From positions 282,672 to 346,671 of the forward strand of contig NZ_MSJR01000003.1 in assembly GCF_002078605.1 (NCBI RefSeq): 64,000 nt of DNA. Direction: 5' to 3'. Shown piece after piece: positions 1-9,028 of the stretch. The position numbers were made by a program, and so were the translations under genes. The stretch comes from Salegentibacter sediminis. Lineage in GTDB: Bacteria > Bacteroidota > Bacteroidia > Flavobacteriales > Flavobacteriaceae. The notes beneath the pieces are model-generated. The model was not told where the DNA came from, made no database searches, and saw only the letters and a program-made list of their open reading frames with translations. The stretch's first letter is position 1. Each line of letters begins with the position of its first letter.

Positions 1-2
1 TG

Positions 3-1397
3 CTTTCAACTCAGGTAATCTTAAGCATGACCCGCTTTGGAGGGGATGCAAAAGCTTTTATCTCAAATTCGGCATTGCCAAAATATGTGGGGTATGCTAA
101 TGAAGGTCAGATGGGCGCTCAATATAATTCTATTGGAAGTTCCAGTTTTGGAGGAATGACGATACTTCCTGACCTGGACAAAATGATCGAGTATGCCGAA
201 GGAGGACAAGCCGAGAACTCTTATAGAGGGCTTGCCAAATTTGCCCGGGCTTATCTTTTCTATAACCTAACTATGGAAATGGGTGATATTCCATATAGTG
301 AAACTGGTTTAGGGGCTAAGGGGGAATATAAGCCTGCTTATGATACTCAAAAAGAAGTTTTTATAGGAATACTTCAGGAATTGAAAGAGGCCGACCAGTA
401 TTTTGCGGAAGGCGAAAATTTTACTGGTGATCCCACTCCTTTTAATGGAGATGCCGATCTATGGAGAAGAGCAACAAATGCTTGTAGATTAAAAGTTTTA
501 ATGAGTTTAAGTCCTAAGGCTGAAGAATTAAATGTGGCTGCACAGTTTCAGGAAATAGTAAGTCAGGGGAATTTGTTCCAGAATCCCGGCGTTTTCTGGG
601 GTTTACGCTACTCAACTCAAAACCCCCATCCACTCTTCAGTACCAATGACCTTTTTACAAGTAAAACTATTCTTAGTTCACATCTCGTAGAAACTTTGAA
701 GGAGCTCGAAGATCGTCGTCTTTATTATTTCGCTGAACCTGCTGGAATCAAAATAATGGAGGGTCTGGATGAATCCAATAAAGATGCTTATGTAGGAGTA
801 GATGTTTCTATGGAGTATGCGCAAATGAATGCCATGCATAGTAATGATGAATTTTCCCTTATCAATCTGCGATACCTTACCCAGGAGAGCAGTGAACCAA
901 GAAGATTGTTGAGTTATGCCGAGCAGCAACTTATTCTTGCGGAAGCACATGTTCGAGGTTGGATTACCCAGGGGACTGCCAAAGATTATTATGAGGATGG
1001 TGTTAAAGCCGCTCTTTCTCAGATGTTGGAGATCTCAACCGATTTTGCTCATGGAAATCCAATAGATGAGGCTTATATCGATAATTATTTTACCGAAGAA
1101 GCTGCTTTTGCTGAAAATACAAAAGATCAACTAGAGCAGATCTGGATGCAGCGTTATATTTTAAATTTCCTGATGGATGGAGACACCAGTTTTTTTGAAT
1201 ACCGTAGAAATCAATTTCCTGAATTTCCTGTTGATCCCACTACCAGTCTAAACGAGAATAACAAAGATGGTTTACCGTTAAGATGGCTTTATCCTGGTTC
1301 GGAGGCTACATATAACAGGGAGAATCTGGAAGCTGCACTTGAACGTCAATTTGATGGGTTTGATGAAATCAATAAAAAAATATGGTTATTAAAGTAA
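3..1397 (+). CDS. SusD-like outer-membrane lipoprotein (SusD-like_2 type), 5' end outside window
   Basis: The reading frame is open from base 3 without a stop, so the true start and lipoprotein signal lie left of the window. The visible part (about 460 residues) matches the SusD/RagB relatives that bind oligosaccharides at the cell surface beside a TonB-dependent channel. Helix-rich sequence includes FARAYLFYNLTMEMGDIPYSE and a YDTQKEVF segment, both typical of the SusD-like_2 subgroup rather than of classical RagB/SusD. It is followed 2 bp later by a GH16 gene, so it is probably the binding protein of a small glucan-type locus whose SusC lies upstream. The family call is firm; the substrate is inferred. 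Confidence 0.85.
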   Translation, partial: LSTQVILSMTRFGGDAKAFISNSALPKYVGYANEGQMGAQYNSIGSSSFGGMTILPDLDKMIEYAEGGQAENSYRGLAKFARAYLFYNLTMEMGDIPYSETGLGAKGEYKPAYDTQKEVFIGILQELKEADQYFAEGENFTGDPTPFNGDADLWRRATNACRLKVLMSLSPKAEELNVAAQFQEIVSQGNLFQNPGVFWGLRYSTQNPHPLFSTNDLFTSKTILSSHLVETLKELEDRRLYYFAEPAGIKIMEGLDESNKDAYVGVDVSMEYAQMNAMHSNDEFSLINLRYLTQESSEPRRLLSYAEQQLILAEAHVRGWITQGTAKDYYEDGVKAALSQMLEISTDFAHGNPIDEAYIDNYFTEEAAFAENTKDQLEQIWMQRYILNFLMDGDTSFFEYRRNQFPEFPVDPTTSLNENNKDGLPLRWLYPGSEATYNRENLEAALERQFDGFDEINKKIWLLK

Positions 1398-1399
1398 CT

Positions 1400-2227
1400 A
1401 TGAAATTGACAAGATATTCAGTGATCTTTACTCTGTTTATGAGCTTTGTAGCTTGTAAACAGAGTAAAGACTTTAAGGAAGGACAAAATTTGGATGCCAC
1501 CTGGGAACTGGTTTGGAATGATGAATTTGACTATACAGGATTACCTGATTCCTCTAAATGGACCCATGATACTGCAGGGAATGATTGGGGTTGGGGGAAT
1601 AATGAAGCGCAATTCCATACTGACAGAGACAGCCTGAATAGTTATGTTAGCGATGGGACTCTTAAAATCAATGCGATTATAAAAGATAAAGAAGGAAAAA
1701 AATATACCTCGGCGCGTCTTATTACCAAAGGTAAAGGGGACTGGAAATATGGCAAAGTTGAGGTAAAGGCCAAATTGCCGGAAGGTAGAGGAACATGGCC
1801 GGCAATATGGATGCTCTCTTCCGATGATTCAGTAAAATGGCCCGATATGGGGGAAATCGATATAATGGAACATGTTGGCCACGATCCTGATACCGTTTTT
1901 TCAACCGTACATACCAAAGATTACAATCACTTGATTGGCACGCAAGTAGGGGAAAAGATGTATCTGCCTACTGCTACAGAAGAATTCCATGTTTATAGCC
2001 TGGAATGGGATAAGAACGAATTACGTTCTTATGTTGACGGGGAAGAATATTTCATTTACAAAAATGATGGAACCGGAGAAGGTGCCTGGCCATTTGATAA
2101 ACCCTTTTTCCTTATCCTCAACCTGGCTATTGGAGGCGGACTTGGAGGTCAGCAAGGGATAGATGATGCCGCCTTCCCTCATACCTTTGAAATAGACTAT
2201 GTAAGGGTGTATCAGCAAGCTGAGTAA
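1400..2227 (+). CDS. GH16 endo-beta-glucanase (laminarinase-like) lipoprotein
   Basis: The 275-residue protein starts with a lipoprotein signal ending at Cys19 (SFVAC). It then has a complete GH16 jelly-roll domain: WELVWNDEFDY near residue 35, WPAIWML near 133, and the catalytic motif EIDIMEHVG with Glu152, Asp154 and Glu157. The methionine inside this motif (E-x-D-x-x-E) is the bacterial laminarinase/lichenase form, so beta-1,3- or mixed-linkage glucan is the likely substrate. An in-frame ATG at 1382 overlaps the SusD gene. The start at 1400, 2 bp after that stop, is preferred because it begins the signal peptide. It is in an operon with the flanking genes. Confidence 0.9.
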   Translation: MKLTRYSVIFTLFMSFVACKQSKDFKEGQNLDATWELVWNDEFDYTGLPDSSKWTHDTAGNDWGWGNNEAQFHTDRDSLNSYVSDGTLKINAIIKDKEGKKYTSARLITKGKGDWKYGKVEVKAKLPEGRGTWPAIWMLSSDDSVKWPDMGEIDIMEHVGHDPDTVFSTVHTKDYNHLIGTQVGEKMYLPTATEEFHVYSLEWDKNELRSYVDGEEYFIYKNDGTGEGAWPFDKPFFLILNLAIGGGLGGQQGIDDAAFPHTFEIDYVRVYQQAE

Positions 2228-2237
2228 GACGAAGGAG

Positions 2238-3323
2238 ATGAAGAAATATGTTTTTATATTAATTCTGCTTGTATCAGTTTCCCTAACTGCTCAACGGGAA
2301 AATAAGGTGATTTGGATTACCATTGATGGTCTTAGATGGCAGGAATTATATAAGGGAGCAGACAGCTTGTTGATTAACGAAGCTAAATTTGTATATAGCA
2401 AGGAAGAACTAAAACAAAAGTTCTGGAAACCTGAGGAGAAAAAAAGAAGGGAAGCCTTGTTTCCCTTCTTCTGGAATGAGGCGGTAGACAAAGGAGTATT
2501 TCTGGGAAATCGCCAATTAGGCAATAAATTCAGCCTAAAGAATAAAGTTTTGCTTTCTTATGCGGGATACAACGAGATCCTTACTGGAAACCCCGACGAC
2601 GAGAATATAAAAGACAACAGCAAGCTCAATAACCCGAATAAAACTCTGCTGGAAATCCTGAATGAAAGTCAGGAGTATCAGGGTAGAATCAGGGCTTTTG
2701 GTAGCTGGGATGTCTTTCCCTATATTTTGAATGAGGAGCGAAGCAAGCTGTCTGTAAATGCCGGGTATCGTCATAGTTTAAGGGAAAACCCAAGTCCAAA
2801 TGAGCTCCTGCTTAACAAAATTCAGGATGAGTTTCCCAAAAGGTGGGGCACGGTAAGGTTCGATACTTTCACTCATAATTATGCTCTTGAAAGTTTGAAG
2901 TATGACAAACCTCTGGTTACCTATATAGCCTATGGTGAAACCGATGACTTTGCCCATGAAGGCAACTACCAAAAGTATCTTGAATCTGCTCACAAAACCG
3001 ATAAGATGATAAGAGAGCTTTGGGAATTTGTCCAGTCTGATCCCTTTTATAAAGATCAAACCACCTTTGTAATCACCACAGACCATGGGAGAGGAGAAGA
3101 AGCAACGGAGGAAAATACCTGGAAACATCATGGCAGGTCAATAAGGAACTCCGAGCAAAGCTGGTTTATAGCATTCGGAAATAATGTGAAAGAGTTGGGC
3201 GAAGCAAAATCCCGGGATCAGTACTTCGCCACTCAGGTAGCAGCTACCGTTGCCAAACTCCTGAATTTCAATTATAAAGAGATGGCTGAGGTAGGTCCTT
3301 CACTCCCTGTTTTAATAGATTAA
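2238..3323 (+). CDS. Alkaline phosphatase-superfamily protein, secreted
   Basis: The 361-residue protein has an N-terminal signal peptide (cleavage near LTA-Q19). Metal-binding motifs of the alkaline phosphatase/phosphodiesterase fold are visible: ITIDGLR (Asp30), ETDDFAH near residue 236, TTDHGRG near 280 and KHHG near 294. No sulfatase C-x-P-x-R maturation motif is present, so a phosphatase or phosphodiesterase role is more likely than sulfatase. It begins 10 bp after the GH16 gene and lies upstream of a glycerophosphodiesterase, so it may remove phosphate or phosphoester groups from the same substrate. The exact reaction cannot be read from sequence. Confidence 0.8.
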   Translation: MKKYVFILILLVSVSLTAQRENKVIWITIDGLRWQELYKGADSLLINEAKFVYSKEELKQKFWKPEEKKRREALFPFFWNEAVDKGVFLGNRQLGNKFSLKNKVLLSYAGYNEILTGNPDDENIKDNSKLNNPNKTLLEILNESQEYQGRIRAFGSWDVFPYILNEERSKLSVNAGYRHSLRENPSPNELLLNKIQDEFPKRWGTVRFDTFTHNYALESLKYDKPLVTYIAYGETDDFAHEGNYQKYLESAHKTDKMIRELWEFVQSDPFYKDQTTFVITTDHGRGEEATEENTWKHHGRSIRNSEQSWFIAFGNNVKELGEAKSRDQYFATQVAATVAKLLNFNYKEMAEVGPSLPVLID

Positions 3324-3332
3324 TATTTTGAG

Positions 3333-3407
3333 ATGAGAAGATTAAAATATTTGATGCTCCTATTGGTACTAGTCCTATTTATGGTTTTCTTAAACACTTA
3401 TTTTTAA
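3333..3407 (+). CDS. Possible 24-residue hydrophobic membrane peptide
   Basis: An ATG-TAA frame of 24 codons encodes two arginines and a lysine followed by a run of Leu, Val, Phe and Met, the composition of a single membrane-spanning segment. It starts 9 bp after the phosphatase stop and ends 12 bp before the glycerophosphodiesterase ATG, so it tiles exactly between two operon genes. No family is recognised. It could instead be a non-translated spacer that is open by chance in an AT-rich region; the spacing and the positive-inside N-terminus are the only support. Confidence 0.35.
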   Translation: MRRLKYLMLLLVLVLFMVFLNTYF

Positions 3408-3419
3408 ACATATTGTACA

Positions 3420-4349
3420 ATGAAATTATTATCTTTTTTAAATCTTCTTGTTGCAGTTTTGATTATCTCTTCCTGTAAAAGCACTCAGGAAAGGGAAAGT
3501 GAATCCACCGGCGATAATATTCAACAAAATAACATTCAGGTGCAGGGACACCGGGGAGATAGGGGTAGTTATCCTGAAAATACAATTCGATCTTTTTATA
3601 GTGCCATTGAAAAGGGAGCCAATGTTATTGAATTGGATGTAGTGATCTCTGGAGACAACAAAGTAGTGGTATCTCATGAACCATATATGCATTCGCTATA
3701 CATGTTGGATCCGTCGGGAGACTCTATACCTGAAGCCGATCAAAAGAAATATAATTTTTATACCATGGCCTATGATAGTATTCGGAAATTTGATGCCGGT
3801 TCAAAAGGGAATAAATTGTTTCCAGATCAAAAAGCAATGGCTTCATATAAACCCTTATTAAGCGAGCTAATTGACAGTGTGGAGACTTTCATTCAAAAAC
3901 ACAACTATCAACCTATAAAATATAATATTGAACTAAAATCAGGAGAGAAACATTATGGAAAGTTTCAACCTTTTCCCGAAGAGTTTGTGAACTTAGTTAT
4001 GGCTGTGGTTTCAGAAAAGAAGATCAATGATTTCAGTAATATTCAGTCTTTTGATACAAGGATATTAAATTACCTTAATAAAGCTTATCCAGAAATGGAA
4101 GTAGGATATTTAATAAGTGGTGTCGGTATCCCAAGGCAACTTGCTAAGTTGGATTTTAAACCCGACAATTATAATCCATATTTTGGATTGGTGGAATCCC
4201 GGGAATTTGTGGATTCGGTAAAAGCATTAGATATGAAGTTGATTCCATGGACAGTGAACACTCAGGAGGATATTTCCCGAATGATAGAATTGGAAGTAGA
4301 TGGAATCATTACCGATTATCCGGAGCGGGTGATTGAGAAATTACATTAA
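3420..4349 (+). CDS. Glycerophosphodiester phosphodiesterase lipoprotein
   Basis: The 309-residue protein has a lipobox (IISSC, Cys19) and a GDPD TIM-barrel domain. The catalytic signatures are QGHRGDRGSYPENT (His44, Arg45, Glu54), ELD (71-73) and SHEP (His86, Glu87). The C-terminal strands IPWTVNT and DGIITDYPE are also typical. The family hydrolyses glycerophosphodiesters to glycerol-3-phosphate and an alcohol. Being lipid-anchored in the envelope next to a GH16 glucanase and a phosphatase, it may strip glycerophosphate groups from a glycan, although a lipid-scavenging role is equally consistent. It is the last gene before a + strand terminator. Confidence 0.88.
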   Translation: MKLLSFLNLLVAVLIISSCKSTQERESESTGDNIQQNNIQVQGHRGDRGSYPENTIRSFYSAIEKGANVIELDVVISGDNKVVVSHEPYMHSLYMLDPSGDSIPEADQKKYNFYTMAYDSIRKFDAGSKGNKLFPDQKAMASYKPLLSELIDSVETFIQKHNYQPIKYNIELKSGEKHYGKFQPFPEEFVNLVMAVVSEKKINDFSNIQSFDTRILNYLNKAYPEMEVGYLISGVGIPRQLAKLDFKPDNYNPYFGLVESREFVDSVKALDMKLIPWTVNTQEDISRMIELEVDGIITDYPERVIEKLH

Positions 4350-4543
4350 AAAGGAGGTATTATAAAAATTTGGAAGAACATATACCTAGGGGATTCATTT
4401 TATTTTTCTCAGGTTTCCAGAGAAATAACTAAACTCTCTAACTATTAGATAGTTTTAAAGTGAAATACAGTGAATTCCCTGGCCATTCGAAATTAAGGAA
4501 GCCATCTTGTTTTGGGATTAGCCATTAAAATTCGGTTTGCTAA

Positions 4544-4580
4544 AGCTTTTTCCCGCTTTGTGGGAAGAGGCTTTTTTGTT
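4544..4580 (+). terminator. Rho-independent terminator after the GDPD gene
   Basis: An 11-bp stem (4544-4554 with 4562-4572, including G-U pairs) encloses a 7-nt loop and is followed by TTTTTGTTTT. It lies about 195 bp beyond the GDPD stop and ends the first locus. It faces the 3' end of the LacI-type gene, which reads from the other side. The 287-bp gap holds nothing else recognisable. Confidence 0.75.
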
Positions 4581-4636
4581 TTGGAAGGTTTAATTAACTG
4601 ATGAAATTTAGAATTGTTTTCAAACCTAGGATGGTC

Positions 4637-5671
4637 TTAAACAGCTCTCTTTTTCATAGAAGATTCCCTTATTATTAATTCTGTTTTGATGCTTTGTGTT
4701 TCTGAATCAATAAGGACTTCTTCATCTTCGATTTGACGAATTATCAATTTGGCGGCAGCCTGTCCCATCTCGAAAGCCCTATCATTAATAGTAGTTAAAT
4801 TAGGTTCGATAATCCTTGAGATGGGATAATTACTAAAACCGATAATAGATAAGTCATCGGGAATTTTATAGTCAGCTTTTTGAAATACCTGAATCACACT
4901 TATAGCCGTGTAATCATTGGCACAGAAAATACCGTCTAAAGGTTCTTTATATTTAAGAAAATCTTTAGCGCAAGAGACTCCTTCTTCATAACTTAAATTA
5001 TTTGCATACTTGATCAGACCGGAATGGAAAGGCAAACCATTTTTCTTTAGTGCGGCCTTATAGCCTTCCAACCGAGCCTTAAAAATCCCCGTGGTTTGAG
5101 GCCCTGCGATATGCCCAATATTTTTGCATCCAATATTTATTAGATGTTCGGTTGCCTGGAAAGCAGCTCCAAAATCATTGATAACAATCTTGTTGGATTC
5201 GAAATCTGATGGAACTCTATCATAGAATACCAGGGGTATCCCTATTTTTTTTAAATTTTTAAAGTGATCACTTCTTTTGGTTTCGATGGCAAGACACGCA
5301 ATTACTCCTTCCACCATATTGTTTTGAAGGATTTTTGTAATTTCTTTTTCTCTGGTTAAAGAATCCTTTGATTGAAAGATGGTTACATTATATCCTTTCT
5401 TATATGCATATTCTTCAATTCCACTAATGACCAATGAGTGAAAGTGTACATCTATTCGAGGTACAACCACACCAATTGATCGCGTTTTTTTCCTTCTAAA
5501 GCTGGAAGCTATTGAATTTGGTATAAAGGCTAATTCCTCTGCCTTTTCCTTCACTCTTGTTTTGGTGGCTTCACTTATTGCGGGGTGATCTCCCAGGGCT
5601 CTTGAAATTGTGGATGGTGCTAAATTTAATTCTTTTGCTAAATCCTTGAGTGTAATCCGAGACTTTTTCAT
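4637..5671 (-). CDS. LacI-family transcriptional repressor
   Basis: The 344-residue protein has an N-terminal LacI helix-turn-helix (ITLKDLAKELNLAPSTISRAL, residues 6-26), a hinge helix near IASSFRRKKTR (54-64) and a periplasmic-binding-protein-like effector domain from GVVVPRID onward. It is transcribed away from the susC operon it most probably controls. A CAAACGTTTG palindrome lies 13 bp upstream of its own start and a second, longer copy lies on the susC promoter, which suggests autoregulation and repression relieved by a sugar effector. The effector is unknown; a uronate or hexosamine breakdown product would fit the locus. Confidence 0.92.
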   Translation of the reverse strand: MKKSRITLKDLAKELNLAPSTISRALGDHPAISEATKTRVKEKAEELAFIPNSIASSFRRKKTRSIGVVVPRIDVHFHSLVISGIEEYAYKKGYNVTIFQSKDSLTREKEITKILQNNMVEGVIACLAIETKRSDHFKNLKKIGIPLVFYDRVPSDFESNKIVINDFGAAFQATEHLINIGCKNIGHIAGPQTTGIFKARLEGYKAALKKNGLPFHSGLIKYANNLSYEEGVSCAKDFLKYKEPLDGIFCANDYTAISVIQVFQKADYKIPDDLSIIGFSNYPISRIIEPNLTTINDRAFEMGQAAAKLIIRQIEDEEVLIDSETQSIKTELIIRESSMKKRAV

Positions 5672-5683
5672 TTTGCAATTATA

Positions 5684-5695
5684 ACAAACGTTTGC
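5684..5695. promoter_or_regulatory. Predicted LacI-type operator at the regulator gene
   Basis: The sequence ACAAACGTTTGC contains the 10-bp palindrome CAAACGTTTG with the central CG step typical of LacI-family operators. It sits 13-24 bp upstream of the repressor start codon, where bound repressor would block its own gene. It shares its core with the site at 5835-5846. Confidence 0.7.
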
Positions 5696-5834
5696 TTTAT
5701 AAGCGTTAAAATAAATTTAATACGTAATTTTCAAATTATTTTCTTCGTATAATTTTTAACTAAACATTAATAAAATTAGGTAATGAGAGAGCAATAAGCA
5801 AATTATTGTTAAAAATTTTAATGGAAAATTTAAC

Positions 5835-5846
5835 GCAAACGTTTGC
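5835..5846. promoter_or_regulatory. Predicted LacI-type operator on the susC promoter
   Basis: This is a perfect 12-bp palindrome, GCAAACGTTTGC, 79 bp upstream of the susC start. Its right half (TTTG, 5842-5845) is also the predicted -33 box of the susC promoter, so repressor binding should exclude RNA polymerase. It is the stronger of the two matching palindromes in this intergenic region. Confidence 0.75.
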
Positions 5847-5872
5847 ATTATGAATTAAAAATAATATATTTG
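5842..5872 (+). promoter_or_regulatory. Bacteroidota-type promoter of the susC operon
   Basis: TTTG at 5842-5845 and TATATTTG at 5865-5872 match the -33 and TAnnTTTG -7 consensus with a 19-bp spacer. Transcription would start close to 5878, giving a leader of about 45 nt before the susC ATG. Confidence 0.7.
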
Positions 5873-5924
5873 GCTTATTAGGTGATCAGAAAACCGTTTT
5901 TAAAAACTATTTAACAATTAAATT

Positions 5925-8900
5925 ATGAAGAGAAAAGATGACCATAACTTTTCCAGAACTACAAGGAAAGTGAGTGTTTTTGTCTTGTTACCGATCCTTT
6001 TACTTTTTATAAGTAACTCAGTGTATTCTCAAGAAAGAACAATCACAGGGGTGGTGATGGATGCCAGTAATAACGAACCTATGTTGGGTGTCAATGTATT
6101 ACTAAAAGGATCTTCTAGAGGAGTCTCTACGGATATTAATGGGAGTTATTCCATTAATATAGAATCGCCTTCAGATGTTCTTCAGTTTTCGTTCATGGGC
6201 TACGAACCTCAGGAAATAGTGGTAGGGAATCAAGATCAAATTAATGTTGACCTTGTTCCTTCCGCAGACGAATTGGAAGAATTGGTAATTGTAGGATATG
6301 GTGTTCAGAAAAAGAGAAATCTGACCGGATCAGTGGTCTCTGTGGGTTCCGAGGAGATAGAGCAAACGAACTTGCAGGATCCAATTTCGATAATGCAGGG
6401 CCGGGCTCCTGGAGTTCAGGTAACTTCTAATTCCGGAGCGCCGGGAGGAGGAATGTCTATTCGGGTGAGAGGGGCCTCTTCCCTGAATGCGGGGAATTCA
6501 CCTTTGTATGTTATCGATGGAGTGCCTATCGAATCAAACAGTCTTTCTTCCTTAAATGGAACGGAAAATTTTGGTCTTAACCCATTGGCTGATATTAATC
6601 CCAGGGATATAGAATCTATAGAGGTTTTAAAAGATGCTGCCTCCACTGCCATATACGGTTCTAGGGCTGCAAATGGAGTGGTGATGATTACTACAAAGAG
6701 AGGGAGTGAAGGAAAAGCTGAAATTTCACTAGAAGTTAGTGCAGGAGTAAGTGAAATAACCAGGAAGTTAAGTGTGCTGAATGCTAGTCAGTATAGAGAA
6801 GTGATAATTGATTCATATCAGAATATGGATAATCCAGTGGAGCCCACCACGGCTGTACTCGATTCGCTGAATCCAAAGAATAATGGGGATGTGGACTGGC
6901 AAGAAGAAGTCCTTAGAGTCGCTCCTCAGTATAAGGTGGATCTTGCCGTTAGAGGAGGATCTGAAAAAGTGAAATATTCCTGGGCCTCATCATTTTTGGA
7001 TCAGGATGGAATTATTCTAAACTCCAATTTTCGGAGGGTTACCTCTAGATTGAATGTGGATTTTGAAGTTTCAGATAGAATAAGGGTCGGTCAAAGTATT
7101 TCTTATTCCAATTCACACAATAACAGGATCAATGCTGCTGGTCGGGGGAATTTAAGTGTTGTTAGAGAATTGTTGATTCGTCCACCTTCTTATTCTATGT
7201 ATTTGCCAGATGGTTCGCTCAATGGATATCAATGGGGTAAAAGAAATCCTGTAGGATTAGCTGAATTAGCAACTCACACCAATAAAAGCAACAGGATAAT
7301 CGGAAATGAATATGTTGAAATTGATATAATCGAAGGACTTACTTTTAGGAGTAATTTGAATCTTGACCTTGTAACAATGAAAGAGGATGAATTCATGCCG
7401 TCTTCGCTGGACTATCGTCCAGGCTATAACTCTGGAGCAGTTAGGGCAATTCATAATCTTACCTGGGGAACAGAAAATTATTTTAGCTTTCAAAGACAGT
7501 TCGGTAATGACCATAATCTTGGCGCAGTTGCAGGGATAAGTTATCAGGATTGGATATATGAACGAACTGGACTTGACGGGATGTTTTTTCCAAGTGATGA
7601 TATAAGAACCTTAAATGCTGCAGGAACTATTTCCAACCAAGAGGTTAACATAGCTGGAGAACATTCAATGTTATCTTATTTTGGTCGTGTTTCTTATGAT
7701 TATATGGGTAAATATCTCGCTGAAGTTAATGTTCGCGCAGATGGTTCTTCCAGATTTGGTAAAGATCAAAGGTTCGGGTACTTCCCATCTGCCTCTGTAG
7801 GATGGCGGTTTTCTGAAGAAGCTTTTTTAAGTGAATTTAGAGGCTTAAGCGATGGAAAACTTCGTTTTAGTGCAGGTCAGACAGGAAATGAAGCCATAGG
7901 TAATTATACTTCGCAGGGGGAATTTGCCGTAGGTACAAATTACCTTGATTATTCAGGGGCTGCCCCAACAGTAATGCCTAATTCCGGATTGACCTGGGAG
8001 ACCACAACTCAATATAATGCGGGTATGGATCTCTCTTTCTTCAACAACAGGATACTATTTACTGCTGATGCCTATTTAAAAAGAACCGAAGATCTTTTGT
8101 ATAATGTTCCAATTCCTAGAACCACTGGGTTTGGCTATATAACTCAGAATATCGGGACCATCGAAAATAAAGGTGTGGAATTTCTTTTGTCTACAAGGAA
8201 CCTTACCGGTGACTTTAAGTGGAGCACCGATTTCAACATAAGTTCTAATCGAAATGTCGTTAAAAGCCTGCCTGAAGAATTGTTAACTAATGGTTACATC
8301 CAAAATGGGCGCTACCATATTCTTAAAGAAGGATTACCAATTGGTACTTTTTATGGATGGAAATTTGAAGGAGTGTATGCCAGTGATGAAGATAATGTTA
8401 ATGGTATAACCAATGGAGCCTTAGGTAAAGAATTCAAAGGTGGGGATCCCATTTGGGATGATCTAAATGGAGATAATATCATTGATGAGGATGACCGACA
8501 AATAATTGGAGATGCACAACCCGACTTTTTTGGAGGGATAGCTAACAATTTCTCTTATAAGAATTTCTCGTTGAATGTTTTCTTTCAGTTTTCTTATGGA
8601 AATGATATTTATAGTGAGATTAATCATCAAAGAAACTCTGTAGTTCGCTATAATAACCTTTCTACTAATGCATTAGACAGGTGGAGAGAACAAGGAGATA
8701 TTACTGATTTTCCTAAACCTGTCAGGGATGATCCTATGCAATCTGATAGTAGGATTCAAAGCAGATGGGTGGAAGATGGCTCTTACCTAAAACTTAAAAA
8801 TGTAAATCTAAGGTATAGTGTCCCTCGTACTGTGATCGAAAAGATTGGTATGAACTCTTTAGACGCGTACTTAACGGCATCAAATTTAATAACCTGGACA

Positions 8901-9017
8901 AAATATACTGGTTTTGACCCTGATGTAAACTCATACAGTGGATTACGAGCAGGTATTGATGAAGGATCGTACCCTCAAAGCCGGACTATTATATTAGGAT
9001 TGAAATTTGGATTTTAA
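5925..9017 (+). CDS. SusC-like TonB-dependent outer-membrane transporter
   Basis: The 1030-residue protein is the usual length for SusC. After a signal peptide (to about residue 36, VYSQ) comes a carboxypeptidase-D-like regulatory domain (TITGVVMDASNNEPMLGVNV), a TonB-box-like ELVIVGYG near 120, the plug domain with IRVRGASSLNAGNSPLYVIDGVPI, and a long beta-barrel ending in an aromatic residue (GLKFGF). It imports oligosaccharides across the outer membrane with the SusD encoded 11 bp downstream. It is the first gene of the uronate/hexosamine locus and has its own LacI-controlled promoter. The substrate is inferred only from neighbours. Confidence 0.95.
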   Translation: MKRKDDHNFSRTTRKVSVFVLLPILLLFISNSVYSQERTITGVVMDASNNEPMLGVNVLLKGSSRGVSTDINGSYSINIESPSDVLQFSFMGYEPQEIVVGNQDQINVDLVPSADELEELVIVGYGVQKKRNLTGSVVSVGSEEIEQTNLQDPISIMQGRAPGVQVTSNSGAPGGGMSIRVRGASSLNAGNSPLYVIDGVPIESNSLSSLNGTENFGLNPLADINPRDIESIEVLKDAASTAIYGSRAANGVVMITTKRGSEGKAEISLEVSAGVSEITRKLSVLNASQYREVIIDSYQNMDNPVEPTTAVLDSLNPKNNGDVDWQEEVLRVAPQYKVDLAVRGGSEKVKYSWASSFLDQDGIILNSNFRRVTSRLNVDFEVSDRIRVGQSISYSNSHNNRINAAGRGNLSVVRELLIRPPSYSMYLPDGSLNGYQWGKRNPVGLAELATHTNKSNRIIGNEYVEIDIIEGLTFRSNLNLDLVTMKEDEFMPSSLDYRPGYNSGAVRAIHNLTWGTENYFSFQRQFGNDHNLGAVAGISYQDWIYERTGLDGMFFPSDDIRTLNAAGTISNQEVNIAGEHSMLSYFGRVSYDYMGKYLAEVNVRADGSSRFGKDQRFGYFPSASVGWRFSEEAFLSEFRGLSDGKLRFSAGQTGNEAIGNYTSQGEFAVGTNYLDYSGAAPTVMPNSGLTWETTTQYNAGMDLSFFNNRILFTADAYLKRTEDLLYNVPIPRTTGFGYITQNIGTIENKGVEFLLSTRNLTGDFKWSTDFNISSNRNVVKSLPEELLTNGYIQNGRYHILKEGLPIGTFYGWKFEGVYASDEDNVNGITNGALGKEFKGGDPIWDDLNGDNIIDEDDRQIIGDAQPDFFGGIANNFSYKNFSLNVFFQFSYGNDIYSEINHQRNSVVRYNNLSTNALDRWREQGDITDFPKPVRDDPMQSDSRIQSRWVEDGSYLKLKNVNLRYSVPRTVIEKIGMNSLDAYLTASNLITWTKYTGFDPDVNSYSGLRAGIDEGSYPQSRTIILGLKFGF

Positions 9018-9028
9018 ACAAAATAACT

